DNA of 18,759 nucleotides from JBEEJL01 sp049698095 (lineage in GTDB: Bacteria > Pseudomonadota > Gammaproteobacteria > Burkholderiales > JBEEJL01). The position numbers and the translations under genes are program-made. This document shows positions 1 to 8,061 of this stretch, piece by piece; positions within the stretch are counted from its first letter, which is position 1, and each line of letters starts with the position of its first letter. The notes beneath the pieces were generated by a model. It did no database searches. It saw nothing but the letters and a program-made list of their open reading frames with translations, and was not told where the DNA came from. The stretch lies in assembly GCA_049698095.1 (NCBI GenBank), contig JBAVXA010000267.1:1-18759 (forward strand). The letters run 5' to 3'.

Positions 1-150
1 GTGGAAAAACCGCTCCATCAGCCCGGAGATATGGGTCGATGCCGGCTTGGTGATATACGTTGCAGCCGGGTTCTTAACCAGTGTACCGAGCGGGCTGCGC
101 AGCAAAGTGGATCGGGGGCTGCTGATCAGCGTGGAATTGGGTTTGCTCAT
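1..150 (-). CDS. Partial N-terminus of an octapeptide-repeat protein of unknown function
   Basis: The first 50 codons of a minus-strand gene that continues beyond the left edge of the window. I do not recognise the family. After a short MSKPN start, residues 6-45 fall into five consecutive 8-residue units: STLISSPR, STLLRSPL, GTLVKNPA, ATYITKPA and STHISGLM. The pattern is small residue, Thr, Leu/Tyr/His, Ile/Leu/Val, two polar or small residues, then Pro in the first four units; it then runs into MERFFH. No signal peptide or membrane segment is visible in this part. The start is supported by an AAGG about 8 nt upstream of the ATG, and a CRP-type dyad lies about 130 nt upstream. The open frame, start signal and protein-level periodicity make it a likely real gene, but its function cannot be inferred from this fragment. 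Confidence 0.55.
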   Translation of the reverse strand, partial: MSKPNSTLISSPRSTLLRSPLGTLVKNPAATYITKPASTHISGLMERFFH

Positions 151-273
151 GGTTCAACCTTAAGTTTGGTTAGGTTTATTGTCGTGCATGATCGATTGTC
201 GGCAAAATCGCACGCTTCGCGACCGCCATTTCGACGGCATACAGCCATACTACTCAGGGCAAGCGCTTCGGTC

Positions 274-289
274 TGTGAGCCTCATCACA
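274..289 (-). promoter_or_regulatory. CRP/Vfr-type binding site (TGTGA-N6-TCACA)
   Basis: A perfect TGTGA-N6-TCACA dyad, which is the core consensus of CRP-family regulators. It lies in the 264-nt spacer between the dynamin-like gene and the partial gene at 1-150, about 130 nt upstream of that gene's ATG. Read on the minus strand, a weak -10-like TAGTAT at 252-247 would place transcription start near 240 and the dyad centre near -41.5, the class II activation geometry. The dyad is seen directly; the promoter assignment is inference. The rest of 151-414 holds an AT-rich imperfect inverted repeat (331-364) and no gene. Confidence 0.5.
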
Positions 290-330
290 AATGCGGAATA
301 TATCGTAGACTCTCCCGCGCAGCGGCAAGG

Positions 331-364
331 CTATAAATTCTTAAATATAATCAGAATGTTATAG
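331..364. repeat. AT-rich imperfect inverted repeat downstream of the dynamin-like gene
   Basis: Arms CTATAAATTCT (331-341) and AGAATGTTATAG (353-364) pair over 11 bp with one bulged G, around an 11-nt A/T-rich loop. The repeat lies about 50-85 nt beyond the stop of the minus-strand dynamin-like gene. It could be a weak transcript end or a protein site, but it has no T-run, so I do not call it a terminator. Confidence 0.3.
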
Positions 365-414
365 AATTATGGGTTCTGGGAAAGCGCGGCTGGGAAGCGG
401 CTTGGAGGCGCAAT

Positions 415-2373
415 TCAGGCTGCTTGGCCTTGATCCCACCAGTTTGAGTCTTCAGGAAGGATTTTTTCCAGGCGTGAGCGCAGTTCTGCCAGTCTGGTTT
501 TTTGCGCCGCGAAGCGGCGCGCGTCGATTTCCAGATTCAGCATCTGTTGTTCGACTCCTTGGCCGCTCAGTGCCGCCTGCGCAACCTGCTGCTCACGTTC
601 GGTCAGTCGTGCGCCCCTGGCGTGCACTTCGGATTCAAGCGGCCGCATGATGTCCGCCAGCCAGACTTGCGTGTCGTGACGTGCACTCTGCAGCAATTCC
701 TGCACGTTTCCGGCAAGCGCGTCAAAATATTTGCCTGTATATGAGGATTTGGCGCTGGTCAATACGCGAATCACGCTGCTGAAGCGCATGTCGAGTTTTT
801 GCTCCAGCCATTCCAGCTGCGCGAAATAGCGTTCGAACGGCACGCGTTCGGGAACCGGCTGACGAAAACCGTGTTCGTTGGCAAAGCGTTCGTAAATCGC
901 ACCGACCAGTCCGTGTAATTCGTCTGCCTGGCTGCGCGCCGACTCGAGGTTGGCGCGCGAGTTGGCGAAGAATTCCTTCATTGAATCGACCACGCCTTTG
1001 CTGAATATGCTCGCCTGCATTTTTTTGCGTGTCGCGTTGATTTGCAGCTGCCACAAATCAGGATCGAGCGTATTGAGCAGCCCGTGGCCCTGGCGAGTGA
1101 TGATGACATTGAGTTTTTCAAATCGCTCCGCCACGCGGCGGAATGAGTCCATCGCCGACGCGGCATCTTCGGCGCTGCTCATCAAGGCTGCGCGATTTTT
1201 ACCCTGCAGGGAAGAAACTTCGCTACGACGCTGCTGGTAATCATCTAGGCGCGATTGCAGGTCCATTTCAACCCGCCGCAACAAGTCTTGCACCTCCGCC
1301 TTAAAGGCAAGCTGCATTACCGTGTGGTGGGCTTGCGGCAATTCATGCGCCAGCGCTTTTTCCAGCGGCAACAGGCGGCTGCGCTCCAGCAGCGCGGTAT
1401 TTTTCTGAATGCGCGCAATCAGGCCTTTTTGCGCCGAGACCGGAAAAATGCGCTCGCCCGAAATACCCAGCAGTTGCGCCGATCGCTTGACCTGTTGTTC
1501 GACATCCGACACATAATGCTGCGCCGGGCGCAGGTCGTCCCACATGGTGTCGATCTTGTTCAACGCTACGACGCAGTTGCCGCGCGCAATGCCCGCGCTC
1601 GCGATATGGTCCTGCCACATCGCGCGGTCTGACTTGGTTACCCCGGTATCGGCACCGAGAATGAATAAGATCGCATGCGCGTTGGGAATGGTGCTGAGTG
1701 TCAGTTCGTGTTCCGTGCCAATGGCATTCAATCCCGGCGTATCGATAATTACCAGGCCCTGTTTGAGCAGGGGATGAGGGTAGTTAAACACCGCGTGTCG
1801 CCAACGCGGGATTTCAATCATGCCGCCCTCGATCAAGGCGGCATCACCGGCGCTCGGATCATACAGGCCGTAGCGCTCGGCGGTTTCCACGTTCACCAGA
1901 ATTGTTTCCGCCAGCGCCTGACATGCCTCGGTCACAGAGTCGGGGTTCTTCATGTCGAAGTCGATCGCCGACCAAGCCTCCCAATTATTTTTGAACTGAT
2001 ACAGGTTGTCGTGGCTTTCCCGCGTCTGGATCGGCAGCAAGCGTAAGCCGGGGGCAATCGATGGATCGTATAGAATTTCGGTCGGACACATGGTCGTCGT
2101 GCCGGCGCCCGAGGGCAGTAGGCGCTGGCCGAGGTCGGCGAAAAACAGCGCGTTGATCAGTTCGGTCTTGCCGCGCGAAAATTCGGCAATCACCGCAATG
2201 GTGATTTTTTCCTGTTCGAGTTTTTGTAAAAGGCGCGGAATTTTATCCGTCAGCGATACGCTATCCAGTCTTTCCGCGCGAATCCAATCGTGCAAGTTTT
2301 GCAGTTCGCGCGAGAGCTGCAAACGCCAATTGAAAAACTGCTGCAACAGGGTGTCGAGGGGTGCGCGATGCAT
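415..2373 (-). CDS. Dynamin-like large GTPase (bacterial dynamin family)
   Basis: A 652-residue protein with an N-terminal dynamin-type GTPase domain and a long helical C-terminal half. Visible motifs are the P-loop AEFSRGKT (63-70), a G2 threonine in GTTTMCPTEI (91-100), G3 DTPG (211-214) and G4 NKID (272-275). The first P-loop residue is Ala rather than Gly. From about residue 345 the sequence is rich in Glu, Gln, Arg, Leu and Ala and looks helical or coiled-coil, as expected of the stalk of bacterial dynamins, which bind and remodel membranes. No transmembrane segment is obvious, so a peripheral membrane role is inferred. The gene follows mutM on the same strand after 116 nt, so it may have its own promoter. 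AGGA lies 13 nt before the ATG, a loose ribosome site. The cellular role is not known. Confidence 0.85.
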   Translation of the reverse strand: MHRAPLDTLLQQFFNWRLQLSRELQNLHDWIRAERLDSVSLTDKIPRLLQKLEQEKITIAVIAEFSRGKTELINALFFADLGQRLLPSGAGTTTMCPTEILYDPSIAPGLRLLPIQTRESHDNLYQFKNNWEAWSAIDFDMKNPDSVTEACQALAETILVNVETAERYGLYDPSAGDAALIEGGMIEIPRWRHAVFNYPHPLLKQGLVIIDTPGLNAIGTEHELTLSTIPNAHAILFILGADTGVTKSDRAMWQDHIASAGIARGNCVVALNKIDTMWDDLRPAQHYVSDVEQQVKRSAQLLGISGERIFPVSAQKGLIARIQKNTALLERSRLLPLEKALAHELPQAHHTVMQLAFKAEVQDLLRRVEMDLQSRLDDYQQRRSEVSSLQGKNRAALMSSAEDAASAMDSFRRVAERFEKLNVIITRQGHGLLNTLDPDLWQLQINATRKKMQASIFSKGVVDSMKEFFANSRANLESARSQADELHGLVGAIYERFANEHGFRQPVPERVPFERYFAQLEWLEQKLDMRFSSVIRVLTSAKSSYTGKYFDALAGNVQELLQSARHDTQVWLADIMRPLESEVHARGARLTEREQQVAQAALSGQGVEQQMLNLEIDARRFAAQKTRLAELRSRLEKILPEDSNWWDQGQAA

Positions 2374-2468
2374 GGCTGTTTGAATTATCCTGACTGAACC
2401 ACAAAGTCTAAGCTAAGTCGTTGAATAAATAAACCAAAAGTGTGCGGCGCTGAACCGAGCCTTTTATT

Positions 2469-2486
2469 TAAGTAATTGATTTTATT
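2469..2486 (+). repeat. AT-rich post-stop repeat, copy 4
   Basis: TAAGTAATTGATT, 12 of 13 matches to the first part of the copy at 8064, followed by TTATT. It lies just beyond the stop codon of the minus-strand mutM gene, in the 116-nt gap before the dynamin-like gene. I see no convincing terminator or promoter in the rest of that gap. Confidence 0.4.
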
Positions 2487-2489
2487 CAC

Positions 2490-3305
2490 TTATTTCTGAC
2501 AGCTCGGGCAATAAAAAGTTGAACGTTGTCCCTGCCGCTGCAGGCGGATGGACCTGCCGCAACGACGGCACGCTTCTCCGGCGCGGCCGTACACCCAATA
2601 TTGCTGTTGAAAATAACCCGGCTCGCCGCCGCTGCCGACGAAATCGCGCAGCGTGCTGCCGCCGGCCCGGATAGATTTTTTCAGGGTATCTTTAACGCAT
2701 TTCACCAGCAATTCGCATTGCGCGCGCGTCATGCGCAGCGCGCTACGCGCGGGACGGATGCCGGCGCGGAACAACGCCTCGTTGGCGTAAATATTACCGA
2801 CGCCGACCAGCGTGTGTGCGTCCATCAACAGCAGCTTGATGGCTGCTTTGCGCTTGCGCGTCGCCTGGAACAGCCATTCGCCGGTAAATGTCTTTTCCAG
2901 CGGCTCGACGCCGAGGTCGCACAAAAGCTTGTGCCGGTACGGATCGCCATCCACCCACAGCACGGCGCCGAATCGGCGCGGGTCAGTGAGCCGCATGATG
3001 TTACCGCTGGCCAACAGCAAGTCGAAGTGGTCGTGTTCCCGCGGTGGCGTTGCCTGCGGCAGAATGCGCAGGCTGCCTGACATGCCCAGATGCAGTAACA
3101 AATGTCCCGCCTCGCAACCGAGCAAAATATATTTCGCGCGCCGGGTGAGCGATGTGATGCGCAAGCCGGGCAGCGTTGTGTTGAGGTGCTCGGGAATCGG
3201 CCAGCGTAAACTCGCATTGCGAATCGACACGCCTTTGATCAGCTGGCCATCGAGGTGCGGGGTAAGGCCGCGCAACGTCGTTTCAACTTCGGGCAATTCT
3301 GGCAT
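2490..3305 (-). CDS. mutM: Formamidopyrimidine-DNA glycosylase / AP lyase (Fpg)
   Basis: A base-excision repair enzyme that removes 8-oxoguanine and formamidopyrimidines and nicks at abasic sites. At 271 residues it is close to E. coli Fpg (269). The start was chosen at the ATG giving MPELPEVET, because Pro2 must become the N-terminal nucleophile; an upstream in-frame ATG would bury it behind five residues. Glu3 and Lys58 (Lys57 after Met removal) are present. The C-terminal zinc finger has Cys246, Cys249, Cys266 and Cys269. The start codon overlaps the stop of the GldG-like gene in TAATG, so translation is probably coupled. Its position behind a membrane transporter looks like operon hitch-hiking rather than shared function. 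Nothing appears missing. Confidence 0.97.
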   Translation of the reverse strand: MPELPEVETTLRGLTPHLDGQLIKGVSIRNASLRWPIPEHLNTTLPGLRITSLTRRAKYILLGCEAGHLLLHLGMSGSLRILPQATPPREHDHFDLLLASGNIMRLTDPRRFGAVLWVDGDPYRHKLLCDLGVEPLEKTFTGEWLFQATRKRKAAIKLLLMDAHTLVGVGNIYANEALFRAGIRPARSALRMTRAQCELLVKCVKDTLKKSIRAGGSTLRDFVGSGGEPGYFQQQYWVYGRAGEACRRCGRSIRLQRQGQRSTFYCPSCQK

Positions 3306-4630
3306 TAGCGGCGCTTCCACCAGACACGCGCGCCGACCGCGAGGCAGAGTAACGGTGCGCCGATTAAAAATCCGAATACCATCAGCAACTGTGCGCTGCG
3401 CGATAGCGAAAGCTGGCTGTCGATGGTGGCGCGCGGTTGTACGCTGATGCGTTTATCTTCCTGCGCCAGCCAATTGACCACGTTAAGACCAAGGTCGATG
3501 TTGCCGCCGTTACCCACATAAGCATTGGCGAGAAAGCTTGCCCCGCCTATCACAACGACGCGCTGGCCGCGTCCATTCATCGTACGATCGAGCGCCATGC
3601 CGATGGTAATCGGGCCCTTGATGTCGCGCTTGTCGTCAAAAACATGGCCTTCTGCGCTACCGGTTTTGACCCAGCCGCGCGGCGCGACTTCGATCAGCGG
3701 CGTCGACTTCCAATCATCGTGGCCCTCCACGGCAATCGGGCGGGCGAACGGAAATACCGTCTGCAGATTAAAATTGTTCGTTGCCGGATGCGCGCCGTAA
3801 GCCGATGCGAGGCTCCAGTTTATGTCGGCGTTCATTTCCGCTGCGGCGGGGTCGATGACCTTTCCTTCCGCCAATACCAGCCCCAATGCCTCGACGATCG
3901 GCTGCAGTCCGCGGCTCGGCTCGGCGTCCAGCAGCAATAAAATGTTGCCGCCGGCAGCGATATAGTCCGTTAACTTTTTCGTTTCGCCGGCCAGCCATTC
4001 GACCTGCGGATGCGTGATGACCAGAAGCGCTGCGTTATCCGGCACCGCCTGCGCCACCGCAAGATTAAGCGGCGTGGCGCTGAAGCCGCGACGGTAAAGC
4101 TGCGCACCGAAATCGCCGAGATCGTGATTGGCTTTGCCGGTCAACGAGCGTTCACCGTGCCCGGTAATGAACAGAATCTGGCGCGGCACATTGCGCACCA
4201 GCCTTTGCAATGCATTGGTCACCTCGGGCTCGTTCAGCGTGGTCAGGTTTTCGCGTCGCTTCTCATATTCAATGGAAATCTCTGCGTTGGTACGTATCCC
4301 CGCCTCGCTGGCGGCCGTCGGATCGGCAGCAGGGTCAACATAGCGCAGCGACAGATCCGGTTTGCTGCGCTGATATAAGGCGAAAAAGTTACCGATAATT
4401 TTTTTTACTTTGACATCCTCGGATTTAGGGACGAATGCGGTGACATGCACCGGTCCTTTCATATCGCGCAACAGGTTGACACTCGCCGGCGCGAGCGATT
4501 GGCGCGCATTGAGGGAGATATCGTATTGTAAATACAGCGAATGGCTGTAGCCGACGGCGAGCGCTACCAAGGCGAACAACAGAGCCGCCGCGAGCCACAG
4601 TCCGAATATCGTTTTGTTTACATAATCCAT
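3305..4630 (-). CDS. GldG-like auxiliary protein of an ABC export system (ABC_transp_aux type)
   Basis: A 441-residue protein with one transmembrane helix near the N-terminus (about 9-29), a large extracytoplasmic region and a second helix near the C-terminus (about 412-434) followed by basic residues. The middle contains the ThuA/GATase-like stretches typical of GldG: ILFITGHGERSL (152-163) and a later GGNILLLLDAEPS. It sits 16 nt behind the permease and overlaps mutM, completing an ATPase-permease-auxiliary set. Homologues in Bacteroidetes take part in gliding, but in proteobacteria the substrate is unknown. In related operons I would expect a DUF4340 protein next; here mutM follows directly. 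No clear ribosome site precedes the ATG; the spacer is A/T-rich, so coupling from the permease is likely. The family call is good; the function is open. Confidence 0.8.
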   Translation of the reverse strand: MDYVNKTIFGLWLAAALLFALVALAVGYSHSLYLQYDISLNARQSLAPASVNLLRDMKGPVHVTAFVPKSEDVKVKKIIGNFFALYQRSKPDLSLRYVDPAADPTAASEAGIRTNAEISIEYEKRRENLTTLNEPEVTNALQRLVRNVPRQILFITGHGERSLTGKANHDLGDFGAQLYRRGFSATPLNLAVAQAVPDNAALLVITHPQVEWLAGETKKLTDYIAAGGNILLLLDAEPSRGLQPIVEALGLVLAEGKVIDPAAAEMNADINWSLASAYGAHPATNNFNLQTVFPFARPIAVEGHDDWKSTPLIEVAPRGWVKTGSAEGHVFDDKRDIKGPITIGMALDRTMNGRGQRVVVIGGASFLANAYVGNGGNIDLGLNVVNWLAQEDKRISVQPRATIDSQLSLSRSAQLLMVFGFLIGAPLLCLAVGARVWWKRR

Positions 4631-4646
4631 TATTTTAATTGAATTT

Positions 4647-5384
4647 TTAATAGCGCTTGGCGCGCTCGAGCGCCGCCACAGCGAGCCATAGAAAGCTACC
4701 GGTCAACAACACAAAATAGAGGGACGCGCTGGCATCGAGTACGCCCAGATTGAACGGTTCGAAATGATAAAGCGGTGAAATCAGCGCCAGCGATTTGGCT
4801 TCGCTTGCCATGCCGGGCGCAAATGCTGCAAGCAGCAACAGCAATAATGCCGCCATCGCGGCCATGAGCGGATACGGCGATAGCGCCGACACAAATAAAC
4901 TGAACGCAGCCAGCATCGCGGCGAACAAAATCAAACCGATAAAATTGCTCAGAATAAGCCCCCAATCCAGCGCGCCGCCGAGGCGCAGCGAAAGGGCGAG
5001 CGTAAATGAAAATGCCGTCACGACGCACAGCGCCAGAAGCAGCGCAAAAAATTTTCCCAGCACTATCTGCCATGGCGATATCGGCGCGCTGGTCAATAGC
5101 GGCAACGTGCGTTGGCGTTTCTCCTCGCTGAGCAAGCGCATGGCGAACAGCGGTGCCAGCAGCAAAATGGCCCAGGCGGTCGCGTTAAATGCCGGCGCAA
5201 TCAGGCTTTCCGTCACTCCGGGTGCGGCAGCCCGCTTTGCCAATTCGGGTTGGAGCGCCAGCCATGGGTCGATGCGGCCGATGAACTGCCACGCCAGCAG
5301 GAACAACAGTATTGCCAGCACCAGCCAGGTCGCGGGCGAGCGGGCCAAAAGCGCCAGTTCTTTGCGCAGGATCACGCCGATCAT
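4647..5384 (-). CDS. ABC-2 type transporter permease (GldF-like)
   Basis: A 245-residue integral membrane protein with six predicted helices at about 18-34, 69-85, 111-133, 144-167, 171-190 and 220-239. Between helices 2 and 3 lies SEEKRQRTLPLLTSAPIS (86-103), the cytoplasmic coupling segment usual in ABC-2 permeases, which contacts the ATPase. Its ATG overlaps the stop of the ATPase gene by four bases (ATGA), so the two subunits are translationally coupled. With the ATPase and the GldG-like protein it forms an inner-membrane exporter of unknown substrate; two copies of the permease per complex are expected from the family. An export role is inferred from the ABC-2 fold; the sequence gives no clue to the cargo. 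Confidence 0.88.
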   Translation of the reverse strand: MIGVILRKELALLARSPATWLVLAILLFLLAWQFIGRIDPWLALQPELAKRAAAPGVTESLIAPAFNATAWAILLLAPLFAMRLLSEEKRQRTLPLLTSAPISPWQIVLGKFFALLLALCVVTAFSFTLALSLRLGGALDWGLILSNFIGLILFAAMLAAFSLFVSALSPYPLMAAMAALLLLLLAAFAPGMASEAKSLALISPLYHFEPFNLGVLDASASLYFVLLTGSFLWLAVAALERAKRY

Positions 5385-6145
5385 GCGGCCCGCTCCTGCG
5401 CGTGGGTAATCTGCAGAAAAACTTTTTCCAGCGTCGCGTTGTGACGCTCGACAAAACCATCGAGTGTTTCATCCAGCACGATTTTTCCCTGATGCAGAAT
5501 CGCCACGCGGCTGCAGCTGCTTTCGATGTCGGAAAGAATGTGGCTGGAGAATATGACGCTGCCGCTGAGTGCCAGCCGGCGAATCAGTTCGCGCATCTGG
5601 CTGGACTGTGCCGGGTCGAGGCCGACGCCGGGCTCATCGAGGATAATCACCTCGGGGTTGTGCACAATCGCCTGCGCAATGCCGACACGCTGCTGATAAC
5701 CTTTGGATAATTTTCCGATCAGGCATGCACCCATGTCCTGCAGGCTGCAGCGGCTTTTTACTGCGTCCAATGCATGCGCGAGATTGGCTTTCGCGACGCC
5801 GTGCAACTGCGCGGCGAATCGAAGATATTCATCCACTGTCATCTCCGCGTAAAGAGGAGCGACCTCGGGCAAATACCCCATGTGTCTTTTGGCTTTGACC
5901 GGCTCGCGCAGCAAATCCATTCCGCAAATTGTCACGCTACCACTTTGTGCCTCCAGATTGCCGGTGAGCAGATTAAGCGTCGTGGACTTGCCTGCCCCAT
6001 TGACGCCGAGTAATCCCAGCACTTCACCGTGGCGCACTTGCAGATCGACTCCATTCACTGCCGTGTGGCGGCCGTATTTTTTTGTCAGACCGCGTGCGTC
6101 GAGCCCGAGAGCCGGAATATCACTGTGGGAATCGTTGACTGGCAT
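5381..6145 (-). CDS. ABC transporter ATP-binding protein (GldA-like)
   Basis: A 254-residue cytoplasmic ATPase that powers the adjacent permease. Walker A is GVNGAGKST (47-55), the signature LSKGYQQR is at 146-153, Walker B VIILDEP at 166-172 and the switch histidine His202. The Q-loop position reads GYLPE (90-94), as in the GldA/CcmA-like branch of exporters. This is the first gene of the minus-strand unit. Its ATG lies only 8 nt downstream of a TATAAT-like box on the minus strand (6159-6154) and has no Shine-Dalgarno sequence, so a leaderless or very short-leader transcript is possible. The ATPase call is certain; membership of a Gld-type exporter rests on the two genes downstream. Confidence 0.93.
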   Translation of the reverse strand: MPVNDSHSDIPALGLDARGLTKKYGRHTAVNGVDLQVRHGEVLGLLGVNGAGKSTTLNLLTGNLEAQSGSVTICGMDLLREPVKAKRHMGYLPEVAPLYAEMTVDEYLRFAAQLHGVAKANLAHALDAVKSRCSLQDMGACLIGKLSKGYQQRVGIAQAIVHNPEVIILDEPGVGLDPAQSSQMRELIRRLALSGSVIFSSHILSDIESSCSRVAILHQGKIVLDETLDGFVERHNATLEKVFLQITHAQERAA

Positions 6146-6161
6146 GATGGGCGATTATAAT
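6135..6161 (+). promoter_or_regulatory. Candidate promoter in the divergent spacer (palindromic ATTATAAT)
   Basis: TTGACT at 6135-6140 and TATAAT at 6156-6161 form a plus-strand candidate promoter with a short 15-nt spacer, giving the TPR lipoprotein gene a leader of roughly 130 nt. ATTATAAT (6154-6161) is its own reverse complement, so the same bases provide a -10 for the divergent ABC unit, for which I see no good -35. The 6146-6300 spacer holds nothing else I can support. Confidence 0.35.
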
Positions 6162-6300
6162 CGGCTGCTTGTGGAGTGCAGCAAATATACCTAAACTGGC
6201 TTGAATGCAGAAGAACTATATTCAATTTTGCGAATCTCATCCATTGAATTGCCGCCCTGCGCCCCGTTTTTATCCAAATCTCTCTAACAGGTTTATCACT

Positions 6301-8061
6301 ATGACACCGAAATTCGTTCTCGCCGCTTGCGTCGCGGTTACTTTGGCGGCATGCGCCAGCGCTCCGGTCAAAACCGGCGAAGCACCCGTTGCGAGCGAGG
6401 TGCCGAGCATGGCAGCGGTGCGTGCAAAAATGGCCAAGGCCGAAGCCGCGCCACGTACTTTGCCGGCGCAGGAATTGGACGACGACAAGCTGTATGCGTT
6501 TCTGGTCGGTGAAGTTGCCAATCAACGCGGGCAGGGCGCCGTTGCCAGCGAAGCTTATCTTGATTTGGCGAAATCGACGCGCGACCCGCGCATTGCCGAA
6601 CGTGCCACACAAATAGCACTCACAGCAAGGCAACTGCCCAAAGCACTGGCAGCCGCCCAGTTGTGGAAAGAGCTGGAACCGAATTCCACCAGCGCCACGC
6701 AAACCGTCACCGCGCTGCTGGTGAGCCAGGGCAAATTGGACGATGCCGTCGCGCCGCTTAAAGCCTTGCTTGCATCGGAAGGCGGCGAAGCCGGCAATAC
6801 GTTCATGCAAATGAATGCCCTGCTGGCAAAGCAATCCGACAAGGCCGGCGTATTGCAGCTGGTACGCGAGGTGGCGCAAGGATATGAAAAACTGCCCGAG
6901 TCGCATTTCGCTATCGCGCAGGCTGCCCTCAGCGCCAGGAAATTCGATGTCGCCAAAAACGAAACCATTATTGCGCTGAAGTTAAGAGCGGGTTGGGAGC
7001 AGGCTGCATTGCTGCACGCGGACGCGTTGCGGTTGGCCGACGGGAAGCCGATTGCTGCAGCGGGGTTTTTGAAAAAATTTGTCGCCGCGCATCCGTCCGC
7101 GCGTGAAGCGCGATTGAGTCTGGCGCAGCTGTACGCATTGGATAAGAATTACCCCGCGGCACGGGCGGAATTTGAAAGCATTTTAGGCGGCGCCTCGAAC
7201 AATCCGGATTTGATGGTGGCGATTGCGCTGTTGCTTTATCAAAACGGCGACAATGAAGGCGCGGAAAAATATTTCAAGCAGGCGAAAGCGAATAACTACA
7301 AAGAACCGGATCTGATCCAGGTTTATGTGGCGCAATTGCACGAAGACGCGAAACGCTATGAGGAGGCGATAGCCGCCTATAAACTGGTCGGTAGCGGCCA
7401 GCAATATTTCCCGGCGCAGTTGAAAATCGCGGCCCTGCTCGGCAAGCTGGGTAAACTCGATGCGGCGCGCGCGCATCTCAAAACCATTCAGGCTGAAACG
7501 CAGGAGCAACGCGATCAAGTGCTGCTGAGCGAGACGGCGCTGCTGCGCGAAGCCAAACGCAATCAGGAAGCGTTTGATTTACTCGACCGCGCCTTGGCAT
7601 TGCAACCGCAATCGCAGGATCTGCTGTATGACCGCGCCATGGTGGCGGAGAAGCTGGAGAAATTCGATGTGCTCGAACGCGATTTGCGGCGCCTGATACA
7701 AATTGCACCGGAGTATGCGCAGGCGTACAACGCCCTCGGCTACACCTTCGCAGATCGAAATATGCGCCTCGCCGAAGCGCTGGAATTGATAGAAAAGGCG
7801 CATGCGCTGTCCCCCGATGATCCGTTCATCCAGGATAGCCTGGGCTGGGTACATTTTCGCCTCGGCAATCTGGAAAAAGCCGCGGCCATCCTGAAAGACG
7901 CGTACGCAAAGAGGCCCGATGCGGAAATTGCCGCGCATCTGGGCGAAGTATTGTGGGCGCAAGGCGCGCGCGACGAGGCGATGAAAATATTGACCGCATC
8001 GATGAAAGAACACCCGCAAAACGAATCCCTCGAAGCCACCATGAAAAAATTAAAGAATTAA
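6301..8061 (+). CDS. Tetratricopeptide-repeat outer-membrane lipoprotein
   Basis: A 586-residue TPR protein with a lipoprotein signal: LAAC lipobox with Cys18 and Ala at +2, so outer-membrane sorting by the Lol system is expected. The start was chosen at the ATG producing this compact signal; the reading frame is open further upstream, but that extension would bury it. Helical TPR-like repeats fill the mature chain, clearest at about 471-585, with YNALGYTFADRN followed by a DSLGWVHFRLGNLEKA unit. TPR proteins are scaffolds for protein contacts; this one is the family that commonly sits just before lolB in betaproteobacteria. Its partner is not known. The stop codon lies inside an A/T hairpin with a T-run (8056-8096), so some transcripts may end there. 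Start choice is confident, specific function is not. Confidence 0.9.
   Translation: MTPKFVLAACVAVTLAACASAPVKTGEAPVASEVPSMAAVRAKMAKAEAAPRTLPAQELDDDKLYAFLVGEVANQRGQGAVASEAYLDLAKSTRDPRIAERATQIALTARQLPKALAAAQLWKELEPNSTSATQTVTALLVSQGKLDDAVAPLKALLASEGGEAGNTFMQMNALLAKQSDKAGVLQLVREVAQGYEKLPESHFAIAQAALSARKFDVAKNETIIALKLRAGWEQAALLHADALRLADGKPIAAAGFLKKFVAAHPSAREARLSLAQLYALDKNYPAARAEFESILGGASNNPDLMVAIALLLYQNGDNEGAEKYFKQAKANNYKEPDLIQVYVAQLHEDAKRYEEAIAAYKLVGSGQQYFPAQLKIAALLGKLGKLDAARAHLKTIQAETQEQRDQVLLSETALLREAKRNQEAFDLLDRALALQPQSQDLLYDRAMVAEKLEKFDVLERDLRRLIQIAPEYAQAYNALGYTFADRNMRLAEALELIEKAHALSPDDPFIQDSLGWVHFRLGNLEKAAAILKDAYAKRPDAEIAAHLGEVLWAQGARDEAMKILTASMKEHPQNESLEATMKKLKN

Noticed and set aside
1..336. 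Open frame of 111 codons on the plus strand at the left edge
   Set aside because: It runs antisense to the repeat-bearing minus-strand start and through a regulatory spacer; its product has no recognisable pattern and no ribosome site.
6085..6906. 273-codon open frame on the minus strand across the divergent spacer and the TPR gene
   Set aside because: It is antisense to the well-supported lipoprotein signal and TPR repeats and crosses the promoter region; the composition is that of a shadow frame.
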